Part shown: positions 1 to 5,352 of the stretch, in pieces | How the letters are laid out: each line of letters starts with the position of its first letter | Numbering within the stretch: the first letter of the stretch is position 1 | From: DATCLS01 sp036563805 | Lineage (GTDB): Bacteria > Actinomycetota > Acidimicrobiia > Acidimicrobiales > VFJN01 | Direction of reading: 5' to 3' | Assembly: GCA_036563805.1 (NCBI GenBank) | Contig: DATCLS010000006.1 | Span: forward strand, 1-5,352 | Length of the DNA: 5,352 nucleotides | The notes under the pieces: model-generated | What the model saw: only the letters and a program-made list of their open reading frames with translations | What the model was told of the DNA's origin: nothing | Database searches by the model: none | Translations under genes and position numbers: made by a program

Positions 1-783
1 CAGCGTCTGCGTGCGGATCATGGCGTAGACGCCCACCTTGGTGAGCAGCCCGGCGAAGATCGCGGTCACCGGGGAGGGCGCCGTCGGGTAGGCGTCGGGC
101 AGCCAGAAGAACAGCGGGAAGATGGCCGCCTTGATGCCGAACACGACGATCATCAGCACGGCCAGCGCGCTGCGCAGGCCGGGCGGCAGCTCGGCGATCT
201 TCCCGGCCAGGTCGGCGAGGTTCATCGTGCCGGTCGAGGCGTAGACGAACGCCAGCAGCGAGATGAACAGCACCGAGGCCAGCAGGCTGATGACGACGTA
301 GGTCATGCCCGAGCGGACCTGGTCGAGCCGACCGCCGAGGGTGATGAGCACGTAGCTGGCGGTCAGCATCATCTCGATCGAGACGAACAGGTTGAACAGG
401 TCGCCGGTGAGGAACGCGGCCGACACGCCGGCGGCCATGACCAGGTAGACCGACTGGAAGCCGACGTGGTTGCGCTCGGCGCCCGGCTGGCCGATGGCGT
501 AGACCAGCACCGCCAGCAGCATCACCGAGGCGACGACCAGCATGATCGCCGAGAACCGGTCGGCCACGAAGGTGATGCCCATCGGGGCCTCCCAGCCGCC
601 GGCCTGCATCGACACCGGGCCGTCGCGGTCGACCTCGACGAGCAGCAGCACCGCGAAGACGACCTGCGTGGTCAGCACCGTCAGCCCGACGACACGCTGG
701 AAGGTCCGGCTGCGGCCGCCGAGGATCGACAGCGCCGCGCCGACCAGCGGCACCAGGACGGGCAGCACCACGAGCGCGCTCAC
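1..783 (-). CDS. mrpD: Mrp antiporter subunit D, N-terminal part (cut by left window edge)
   Basis: MrpD is one of the two large NuoL/M/N-like proton-translocating subunits of the Mrp cation/proton antiporter in the cytoplasmic membrane. The frame gives 261 codons and is still open at the window edge; full MrpD proteins are roughly 500 residues, so about half is visible. I read a GTG start at 781-783 (MSALVVLPVLVPLVG), which overlaps the mrpC stop in GTGA and has a GGGAGGAGG ribosome site just upstream. About eight hydrophobic segments are visible, near residues 4-22, 32-50, 74-96, 109-127, 130-150, 160-182, 204-224 and 236-256. The family signature FNLFVSIEMMLTASYVLITLGG places a glutamate at residue 137, and FGIKAAIFPLFFWLPDAYPT and LLTKVGVYA place lysines at 218 and 249. 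These are the conserved charged residues of the antiporter channel (E137, K219 and K250 in Bacillus numbering, from memory). The family is certain; the missing half cannot be judged. Confidence 0.96.
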   Translation of the reverse strand, partial: MSALVVLPVLVPLVGAALSILGGRSRTFQRVVGLTVLTTQVVFAVLLLVEVDRDGPVSMQAGGWEAPMGITFVADRFSAIMLVVASVMLLAVLVYAIGQPGAERNHVGFQSVYLVMAAGVSAAFLTGDLFNLFVSIEMMLTASYVLITLGGRLDQVRSGMTYVVISLLASVLFISLLAFVYASTGTMNLADLAGKIAELPPGLRSALAVLMIVVFGIKAAIFPLFFWLPDAYPTAPSPVTAIFAGLLTKVGVYAMIRTQTL

Positions 784-1283
784 TCGCCCTCCTCCCGCTG
801 TCCCCGGGCACGCTGGGCGGTCTCCAGCTCGACCGAGCTCACGCCCGACCCCGACCAGCGCCCGGACTCGCCCTCGACCTCCAGCGCCTCCAGCGGGTCG
901 GACGGGTCGCGGCCGCCGGCGAGCTCCTTGTCGGGCGCGCCGTGCCGGGCGATGAGGTCGTCCTCGATGTCGTCCTGCACCTCGTCGTCGGCGGTGAGCA
1001 GCCAGCTCCGGTAGGCCAGCGCCAGCAGCAGGGCGGTGACGCCGAAGCTGATGACGATGGCGGTCAGCGCGAGCGCCTGGGGCAAGGGGTCGGCGAGCGG
1101 CCCGCTGTCGGGGTTGCCGACGAACGGCGCCCACCCGGCGTCACCCGAGCTGACGACCAGGGCGTTGGCCCCGTGGCTCAGGAGGGAGATGCCGATGATG
1201 ATGCGGCTGAGCTTGCGCTGCAGCACCAGGTAGGTGCCGATGCCGAAGAGGGCGGCCGCGGTGGCGGCGAGCATCACGGTCAC
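780..1283 (-). CDS. mrpC: Mrp antiporter subunit C (NuoK-like) with long acidic C-terminal tail
   Basis: MrpC is the small NuoK/MnhC-type membrane subunit that sits between the large antiporter modules of the Mrp complex. The 167-residue protein has three hydrophobic segments, at about residues 3-22, 26-46 and 69-92. It carries the family motifs IIIGISLLSHGANALVV (28-44) and DPLPQALALTAIVISFG (65-81). The GTG start at 1281-1283 overlaps the mrpA stop in GTGA and lies 7 nt after a strong GGAGGTGA site. An ATG three codons downstream would be 16 nt from that site, so GTG is preferred. Typical MrpC proteins are about 110-120 residues. Here the conserved core ends near residue 95 and is followed by about 70 hydrophilic, mostly acidic residues (DDEVQDDIEDD and later EALEVEGESG), predicted to lie outside the membrane. 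Longer MrpC tails are known in actinobacteria. The stop overlaps the mrpD start, so the subunits are likely made in coupled fashion. Confidence 0.96.
   Translation of the reverse strand: MTVMLAATAAALFGIGTYLVLQRKLSRIIIGISLLSHGANALVVSSGDAGWAPFVGNPDSGPLADPLPQALALTAIVISFGVTALLLALAYRSWLLTADDEVQDDIEDDLIARHGAPDKELAGGRDPSDPLEALEVEGESGRWSGSGVSSVELETAQRARGQREEGE
788..796 (-). promoter_or_regulatory. Ribosome binding site of mrpD
   Basis: On the minus strand this reads GGGAGGAGG, ending 4 nt before the GTG at 783; its first GGGAGG part is 7 nt from the start. It lies inside the mrpC coding region and supports the GTG start that overlaps the mrpC stop codon. Confidence 0.75.
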
Positions 1284-4228
1284 GGCGCCGTCACCTCCGC
1301 GGGGGACGAGCGCTCGGCCCGCTCGTCCTCGTCGAGCTCGATGGGCGCCATGACGGTGCGGGGGTCGTCGCCGAAGGACTCGAAGACCATGAGCACGAGC
1401 CCCAGCACGAGCAGGTAGACACCGATGTCGAAGGCGAGCGCCGAGGTGAGCTTCAGGTGCCCGAGCAGCGGGAGGTCGGCCTCGAGGGAGGCGCTCTCCA
1501 GCGCGGTGCCGCCGGCCAGGACCGGGATCGTGGCGGTGACCGCCGAGACGAGCAGGCCGGCGCCCATGACCGTCCAGGGCCGGGCCCGGGAGAGGTTGCG
1601 AACGTTGTCGATGCCGCCCGCGACGTAGCGGAGCGCCACCGCGGCGCCGGCGATGATGCCGCCGACGAACCCGCCGCCGGGCTGGTTGTGCCCGGCGAAG
1701 AGCAGGTAGAGGGAGCCGACCATCACCGCCGCGAACACCAGACGGACGGCGACGTCGACCACGACCAGGCGCCGGACGGAGCGGCCCGACGCCGGCGACA
1801 GCGCCTCGCCGTCGTCGAGGCCGGCGCCGGTGGCCACCCCACCGGGACCCGCTCCCGCGCCCCCGGCCCGCAACGGCGAGCCCGGCTCGGCCGTGGCGGC
1901 CGCGCCGCTCGCCCGCTCGCCCCGGCGCCGGGGGCGACGGCCGGCCCGGGCGAGCGCGACCGACCCGATGGCGGCGGAGGCGAGCACGGTGATCTCGCCC
2001 ATCGTGTCCATGCCGCGGAAGTCGACGAGGATGACGTTGACGACGTTCTTGCCGCCGCCGTCGGGCTCGGCCCGCTCGACCATCTCACCCGAGACCGGCT
2101 CGGCGGTGCGGTTGCCGCCGGCGGACAGGGCGACGACGAAGACCATGACGGCCACCGAGAGGGCGGCGACCACCCGCACGCCCCGGATCGTCGTCGTCGC
2201 CCGGCTCTCGAAGCGGTCGGGCAGCCGCCGCAGCACCAGCACGAACACGACGGTGGTCAGGGTCTCGATCGCCACCTGGGTGAGCGCCAGGTCGGCACCG
2301 CCCTGCACGACGAAGAGGCCCGCCATCGCGTAGCCGGTCGCCCCGAGAAGCAGCGCGGCCGAGAACCGGCGGTGCACGGCGGCGGCGCCGAGCGCGGTGG
2401 CGATGAGCGCCAGGCAGACCGCGACGTGGCCGACCGACCGGGCGAAGCTCGGCCACCCCGGCCACCCCTCCCCCAGCACGAGGGCCAGCGTGGTGGCCGA
2501 CGCGGCCGTGGTGAGGATGACGCCGGCGTACACCGGCAGCGAGCCGCTCTGGACCACGGCGGTGGTGCGGTTGGCCAGCGCGTTGAGGCCCCGCAGCGTC
2601 AGCAGGTAGACCTCGCCGCCGCTCGGGACGCGCCGGCCGACGGCCAGCACCGGGCCGACGAGCCGGCGGGCGGCGAAGAGCGCCGCCCCGCCGGCGAGGA
2701 CGACGGCGGACAGGAGCAGGGGCAGGTTCCAGCCGTGCCAGACCACGAGGTGCGCGTGCTCGGCGTCGGGTGTCAGCGACTCGCCCGCTGCCGTCATGAG
2801 CCGGTCGAGCAGGCCGGGGACGACGCCGAAGAGCACGGTCAGCGCGCCCAGGAGCGCCGCGGGCGCCACGAAGGCGGGGCGGGGCGGCGGCACGGGGCGG
2901 GCCGGCGTGGCGTCGGCGACGGAGTCGTCGGCCGACCGGCCGAGCAGCCCCCAGACGACGTGCGCCGAGTAGGCGACCGTCAGCACGGAGGCCGCCGCGA
3001 TCGGGGCGAGGACGAGACCGGCGTGGGCGAAGGACCCCGGCTCGAGCCCGGCGAACGCGTCCTCCTTGGCCACGAACCCGAACATCAGCGGGAACCCGGC
3101 CATCGACGCGGCCGACACCACGGCGATGGCGGAGACCGGGCCCCAGCCGGGCCCGGGCCGGCGCAGCAGGCGGATGTCCCGGGTGCCGGCCTGGTGGTCG
3201 ACGATACCCACGACCATGAACAGCGCGGCCTTGAACAGCGCGTGGGCCAGGACCAGCTCGCTGGCGTCGACGACGGTCTCGGTCGTGCCGAGGCCGAACA
3301 TCACGACCATGAAGCCCAGCTGGCTGACCGTGCCGTAGGCGAGCACCAGCTTGAGGTCGAACTGGCGCAGCGCCCGCAGGCCGCCGGCGACCATCGTCAC
3401 CAGGCCGACGGTCACCACGAGCGGACGCCAGAGCCACACGTCGGTGAAGGCCGGGGCCATGCGCCCGACGAGGTAGACGCCGGCCTTCACCATGGTGGCG
3501 GAGTGCAGGTAGGCGCTGACCGGCGTGGGGGCCACCATCGCGCCCGGCAGCCAGGAGTGGAACGGGTACTGCGCCGACTTCGAGAACGCGCCGGCCAGCA
3601 CCAGCACGAGGGCGACGGTCACGACCGTGCCGTCGGGCGACGCGGCCAGGACCTCGCGCAGCGACAGGGTGCCGCCGGCCGCCTGGCCCAGCAGGACGAA
3701 GCCGCCGAGCATCGCCAGGCCGCCGGCACCGGTGATCAGCAGCGCCTGGAGGGCGGCGGCCCGGGCCTTGACCGACTCGTGGTCGTTGCCGATGAGCAGG
3801 AACGACGTGATCGAGGTCAGCTCCCAGAAGCCGAACAGGACGATCATGTCGTCCGCCAGGACCAGGCCCAGCATCGATCCCGAGAACAGGACGAGCAGGC
3901 CGAGGAGCCGGCCGTGGCCGGCGCCCCCGCGGGCCAGGTAGCTGCCCGAGTAGGCGAACACGAGCACCCCGATGCCGGACACGAGGCCCACGAACAGGGC
4001 GGCGAACCCGTCGAGGTGGAGGTCGAAGCCCAGGCCGAGCCGGTCGACCCAGCTCACCCGCTCGGTCACCGGCTCGCCGTCGAGCACCCCGCCCAGGCGG
4101 ACGGCCAGCCACGCGACGGTGGCCGCCGAGGGCAGCGCGGCGAGCGGGACGGCCCAGCGACCGGCACGGCGGCCGGCGGCGAGCAGCGCCAACCCGACCG
4201 CCAGGTGGGCGGCGAGCAGGGCGCTCAC
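1280..4228 (-). CDS. mrpA: Mrp antiporter subunit A fused to subunit B (MrpA-MrpB)
   Basis: This is the largest subunit of the Mrp Na+/H+ antiporter, an integral membrane protein of 982 residues. Residues about 60-420 form the NuoL-like antiporter module. It carries FWELTSITSFLLIGND (E136), FSKSAQYPFHSWLPGAM (K217), LHSATMVKAGVYLVG (H242, K248), QFDLKLVLAYGTVSQLGFM (K293), AHALFKAALFM (K333) and GFVAKEDAF (K388). Residues about 600-670 are the NuoJ/MbhD-like part, with QVAIETLTTVVFVLVLRRLPD (E655). Residues 680-760 are the MbhE-like part, with VNVILVDFRGMDTMGEITVL (D736, D741, E745). After a low-complexity linker (764-816), residues 817-950 form an MnhB/MrpB domain with the signature GHNQPGGGFVGGIIAG (846-861). 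No separate mrpB lies between this gene and mrpC, consistent with the fusion; such fusions are common in actinobacteria. The start is GTG at 4226-4228, with GGGAGG 6 nt upstream. It is the first mrp gene of the operon and overlaps mrpC by 4 nt. Confidence 0.97.
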   Translation of the reverse strand: MSALLAAHLAVGLALLAAGRRAGRWAVPLAALPSAATVAWLAVRLGGVLDGEPVTERVSWVDRLGLGFDLHLDGFAALFVGLVSGIGVLVFAYSGSYLARGGAGHGRLLGLLVLFSGSMLGLVLADDMIVLFGFWELTSITSFLLIGNDHESVKARAAALQALLITGAGGLAMLGGFVLLGQAAGGTLSLREVLAASPDGTVVTVALVLVLAGAFSKSAQYPFHSWLPGAMVAPTPVSAYLHSATMVKAGVYLVGRMAPAFTDVWLWRPLVVTVGLVTMVAGGLRALRQFDLKLVLAYGTVSQLGFMVVMFGLGTTETVVDASELVLAHALFKAALFMVVGIVDHQAGTRDIRLLRRPGPGWGPVSAIAVVSAASMAGFPLMFGFVAKEDAFAGLEPGSFAHAGLVLAPIAAASVLTVAYSAHVVWGLLGRSADDSVADATPARPVPPPRPAFVAPAALLGALTVLFGVVPGLLDRLMTAAGESLTPDAEHAHLVVWHGWNLPLLLSAVVLAGGAALFAARRLVGPVLAVGRRVPSGGEVYLLTLRGLNALANRTTAVVQSGSLPVYAGVILTTAASATTLALVLGEGWPGWPSFARSVGHVAVCLALIATALGAAAVHRRFSAALLLGATGYAMAGLFVVQGGADLALTQVAIETLTTVVFVLVLRRLPDRFESRATTTIRGVRVVAALSVAVMVFVVALSAGGNRTAEPVSGEMVERAEPDGGGKNVVNVILVDFRGMDTMGEITVLASAAIGSVALARAGRRPRRRGERASGAAATAEPGSPLRAGGAGAGPGGVATGAGLDDGEALSPASGRSVRRLVVVDVAVRLVFAAVMVGSLYLLFAGHNQPGGGFVGGIIAGAAVALRYVAGGIDNVRNLSRARPWTVMGAGLLVSAVTATIPVLAGGTALESASLEADLPLLGHLKLTSALAFDIGVYLLVLGLVLMVFESFGDDPRTVMAPIELDEDERAERSSPAEVTAP
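1291..1298 (-). promoter_or_regulatory. Strong ribosome binding site of mrpC
   Basis: On the minus strand this reads GGAGGTGA, a near-perfect anti-16S match, with a 7-nt spacer to the GTG at 1283. It lies in the last codons of mrpA and decides the GTG start over the ATG three codons later. Confidence 0.85.
1781..1939 (-). other. Low-complexity linker between MrpA and MrpB domains
   Basis: This segment encodes residues 764-816 of the fused MrpA. It starts with an arginine-rich run (RRPRRRGER), passes into Ala/Gly/Pro repeats (GGAGAGPGG) and ends in GLDDGEALSPASGRSVRR just before the MrpB domain. It has no hydrophobic segment and is probably disordered. The basic start directly after a membrane helix suggests, by the positive-inside rule, that it begins on the cytoplasmic side (inference). 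Confidence 0.75.
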
Positions 4229-4234
4229 GGGGCG

Positions 4235-4240
4235 CCTCCC
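4235..4240 (-). promoter_or_regulatory. Ribosome binding site of mrpA
   Basis: GGGAGG on the minus strand lies 6 nt before the GTG at 4228. It supports this start for MrpA, giving an N-terminus (MSALLAAHLAVGLALLAAG) that runs directly into the first hydrophobic helix. Confidence 0.75.
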
Positions 4241-4312
4241 GGTGATCCGGCGGCGCGGCGCGGCCCGCCGCCCCCGCGGCGTCGTCGTGCGGGTCGGCCG
4301 GCGGCGTGCGGG

Positions 4313-4337
4313 GGCGCCGGCCGGGCGCCGGCCGGCG
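4313..4337. repeat. Tandem 11-bp duplication forming a 9-bp-stem hairpin
   Basis: GGCGCCGGCCG occurs twice head to tail (4313-4323 and 4324-4334). The same stretch contains the inverted repeat CGCCGGCCG (4315-4323) and CGGCCGGCG (4329-4337) with a 5-nt loop. It lies about 85-110 nt upstream of the mrpA start and would be in the leader RNA if transcription starts further upstream. There is no T-tract on either side, so an intrinsic terminator is unlikely. In DNA this rich in GC such structures also arise by chance. Confidence 0.6.
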
Positions 4338-4412
4338 TGGCGTCAGGGACTGGGGCGCTCAGTCGTCGGGCTCCTGGTCGGGGTCCGATGGGTGGACGGG
4401 ACGTGCAGGTCA

Positions 4413-4428
4413 CGGCGCCGGGGCGCCG
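4413..4428. repeat. Short inverted repeat upstream of mrpA
   Basis: CGGCGCC (4413-4419) and GGCGCCG (4422-4428) are perfect inverted copies separated by 2 nt, about 190 nt upstream of the mrpA start. It could be a dyad operator or an RNA hairpin with a slightly opened loop. It shares the GGCGCC core with the tandem repeat at 4313-4334. Function is unknown and chance is plausible in this base composition. Confidence 0.4.
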
Positions 4429-4640
4429 GCGACGGGGGGCGGTCTCAGACTACGACGAGCGCCGGACGGCCCCGGTTGGAGCCGGCCGGTCCCGGCGTCG
4501 TCCGCGGTGTGCGTGCCGTGCCCGCCCCCGGCGGCGAGCACGTCGCCGGCCCGCCGCGCCTGCGCTCGCGCCCCCTGCTGCCACGCACGGGCGAACGGCG
4601 CAGGAGCCGTCGAGCACGGGGGGGCATGGCGTCGCAGAGG

Positions 4641-5324
4641 TTAGACGACGCCGGCGCCGTTTCCGCCCACCGAGCGCCGGTCACCGGTGAGACGTCGCTC
4701 ACCGTGGCTGACGGCGCGCACGACGTCGTCGATGACGGCGCCGGCGACACGTGCGACCTCGGCGCGGTGGGCGGCGAGGACCGGCGCGACGGCGTCGACG
4801 TGCTCGGCGGGCAGCCGCAGCCGCGGCCGGCGGGCGAGCACCGTCCCCAGCCGCACCGCGACCCAGCGGGGGTCGTCGTAGGCCAGCGGGCCCGCGACCC
4901 GGGCGCGGGCGACGAAGGCCGCCCACCGGGGGCGGTCGGCCGGGTCCAGCGCGTCGGCGGCGTCCGCCGCCCGGCCGACCGCGTCCCGGAACGCCCGCTC
5001 GGCGTCGCCGCCGACGAGGGTGCCGTCGAGCAGCAGCTCCCACCCGGCGTGCGCGACCGCACGCGCCGGGCCCCTCGGGATCCCCCGGGCGGTCAGATCG
5101 GCCCGCAGCGCCCGGGTGCCGGCGCGGAAGCGGGGGTGGGCGTGGAAGGCGGCGTCCGCGTCGAGGTGGCAGCGGACGCCGGCGGCGAGCGGCCCGTCCA
5201 GCCGGTCCCGGACGAGGCGGACGCCGGCCGCCGGCGCGAGGTCGGGCAGCACGGCGCCGAGCACCTCGGCGGGCCCGTCGAGGCCGAGGTCGAGCGCGAC
5301 GCGGGCGTGCCCGAGGACGTTCAC
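4641..5324 (-). CDS. Putative AcpH/DUF479-like protein (diverged ACP phosphodiesterase family)
   Basis: This is a 227-residue soluble protein without signal peptide or membrane segment. I do not recognise it as a named gene. Its first 100 residues align by eye with E. coli AcpH, which removes phosphopantetheine from acyl carrier protein. MNVLGHARVA matches the MNFLAHLHLA start, LGAVLPDLAPAAG (22-34) matches GN-LLADFVRG, and AAGVRCHLDADAAFHAHPRFRAGTR (47-71) matches the AGI-HMHRRIDVLTD-P-R stretch. AGWELLLDG (93-101) sits where AcpH has MWDHFL. Candidate metal ligands are H6, D28, H53, D55, H61, H63, H92, E96 and D100. The WDH pair is not conserved, so the AcpH reaction should not be assumed. 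The GTG start at 5322-5324 fits the AcpH-like N-terminus, overlaps an apparent upstream stop in GTGA, and has GGAGG 4 nt before it; however, the frame stays open to the window edge. The protein ends at TAA. The tail after residue 205 is polar and probably flexible. A link to the antiporter genes is not evident. Confidence 0.8.
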   Translation of the reverse strand: MNVLGHARVALDLGLDGPAEVLGAVLPDLAPAAGVRLVRDRLDGPLAAGVRCHLDADAAFHAHPRFRAGTRALRADLTARGIPRGPARAVAHAGWELLLDGTLVGGDAERAFRDAVGRAADAADALDPADRPRWAAFVARARVAGPLAYDDPRWVAVRLGTVLARRPRLRLPAEHVDAVAPVLAAHRAEVARVAGAVIDDVVRAVSHGERRLTGDRRSVGGNGAGVV

Positions 5325-5352
5325 GCCGCCTCCGCCAGCGGGGCGACCTCCT
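5321..5352 (-). CDS. Last codons of an unidentified upstream gene (cut by right window edge)
   Basis: On the minus strand a frame runs in from the right edge and reads EVAPLAEAA before a TGA at 5321-5323. This stop overlaps the GTG start of the next gene as GTGA, the same arrangement as mrpA/mrpC and mrpC/mrpD, which suggests a real gene end. Only nine full codons are visible, so no function can be given. The alternative is that this is untranslated sequence; AGGAGGT at 5346-5352 would then be a ribosome-site-like match, but it lies 21 nt from the GTG, too far to serve it. Confidence 0.35.
   Translation of the reverse strand, partial: EVAPLAEAA

Larger units (their letters stand above)
4229..4640. 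other. 412-bp gene-free gap, probable mrp promoter and leader region
   Basis: I find no convincing gene here on either strand; open frames in it are arginine/proline/glycine-rich and look like GC-driven shadows. The gap follows the stop of the 227-residue gene and precedes the first mrp gene on the same strand, so it probably carries the promoter and untranslated leader of the mrp operon (inference). A possible minus-strand -10 element, TAGTCT at 4447-4452, lies in a small less GC-rich patch next to the short palindrome GTCTCAGAC (4442-4450), but no good -35 box is correctly spaced. Besides two stronger inverted repeats listed separately, there are weak hairpins at 4532-4548 (6-bp stem, 5-nt loop) and 4595-4610 (5-bp stem, 6-nt loop). 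None is followed by a T-tract, so no intrinsic terminator can be called after the upstream gene. Confidence 0.6.

Noticed and set aside
466..1418. Plus-strand frames opposite mrpC and mrpD (466-1014 and 942-1418).
   Set aside because: Low-complexity composition rich in His, Gln, Arg and Asp, lying antisense to well-supported mrp genes.
2085..4112. A 675-codon minus-strand frame inside mrpA.
   Set aside because: Its translation is an Arg/Pro/Gly/Ala-rich frame-shifted copy of MrpA without family motifs; the overlapping frame carries all Mrp signatures.
4225..4413. A 62-codon minus-strand frame ending in a GTGA overlap with mrpA, possibly a leader peptide.
   Set aside because: The TGA follows automatically from the GTG-A of the mrpA start, and the protein is low-complexity Arg/Pro/Gly/Ala with no clear ribosome site. 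Conservation in relatives would be needed to revive it.
4532..4610. Hairpins at 4532-4548 and 4595-4610 as a terminator for the AcpH-like gene.
   Set aside because: Stems are only 5-6 bp, there is no T-tract, and such stems are common by chance at this GC content.
4638..4643. TAACCT as a minus-strand -10 box at the end of the AcpH-like gene, with GGAAAC upstream at 4659-4664.
   Set aside because: The TAA is the stop codon of that gene, and the upstream element and spacing fit neither a housekeeping nor an ECF promoter well.
1457..4690. A plus-strand open frame of 1077 codons antisense to mrpA.
   Set aside because: It is dominated by Gly, Arg, Asp, Glu, His and Gln with no domain and no hydrophobic core, and lies opposite a clearly real membrane protein gene. 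In very GC-rich genes the antisense frame is often free of stops by chance.
4445..5062. A 205-codon minus-strand frame overlapping the AcpH-like gene.
   Set aside because: It is Ser/Pro/Arg/Thr-rich without recognisable motifs, as expected of a shifted frame, whereas the 227-residue frame has balanced composition and family-like motifs.

Overview
The window comes from a very GC-rich genome with strong G/C preference at third codon positions. Every gene start that can be placed is GTG, and the genes overlap tightly. This fits a high-GC actinobacterium; I cannot name the genus from this sequence. All supported genes lie on the minus strand, so transcription runs from right to left.

From right to left: the extreme right edge (about 5321-5352) appears to hold the last few codons of an unidentified gene. 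Next is a 227-residue cytoplasmic protein (4641-5324) that remotely resembles the acyl-carrier-protein phosphodiesterase (AcpH/DUF479) family. A 412-bp gene-free gap (4229-4640) follows, with several GC-rich inverted repeats, and it is the most likely place for the promoter and leader of the genes below it.

The rest is the start of an Mrp (Mnh/Sha/Pha) multisubunit cation/proton antiporter operon. It begins with a 982-residue MrpA carrying a fused C-terminal MrpB domain (1280-4228), then MrpC (780-1283), then the first 261 residues of MrpD (1-783), which is cut by the left edge. Successive genes share GTGA start/stop overlaps, each start preceded by a good Shine-Dalgarno sequence, so the subunits are probably translationally coupled. 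MrpE, MrpF and MrpG would be expected beyond the left edge but are not visible.

MrpA and MrpD are the two large complex-I-like (NuoL/NuoM/NuoN) antiporter modules, MrpC is the NuoK-like subunit, and the end of MrpA supplies the NuoJ-like and MrpB parts. Together they would form the membrane complex that exchanges Na+ (or another monovalent cation) for H+ in pH and salt homeostasis. The key charged residues of the ion path are present. I see no mobile element, CRISPR array, tRNA or rRNA, and no convincing new system. The points most worth a second look are the MrpA-MrpB linker, the acidic MrpC tail, the diverged AcpH-like protein and the hairpin-rich leader.
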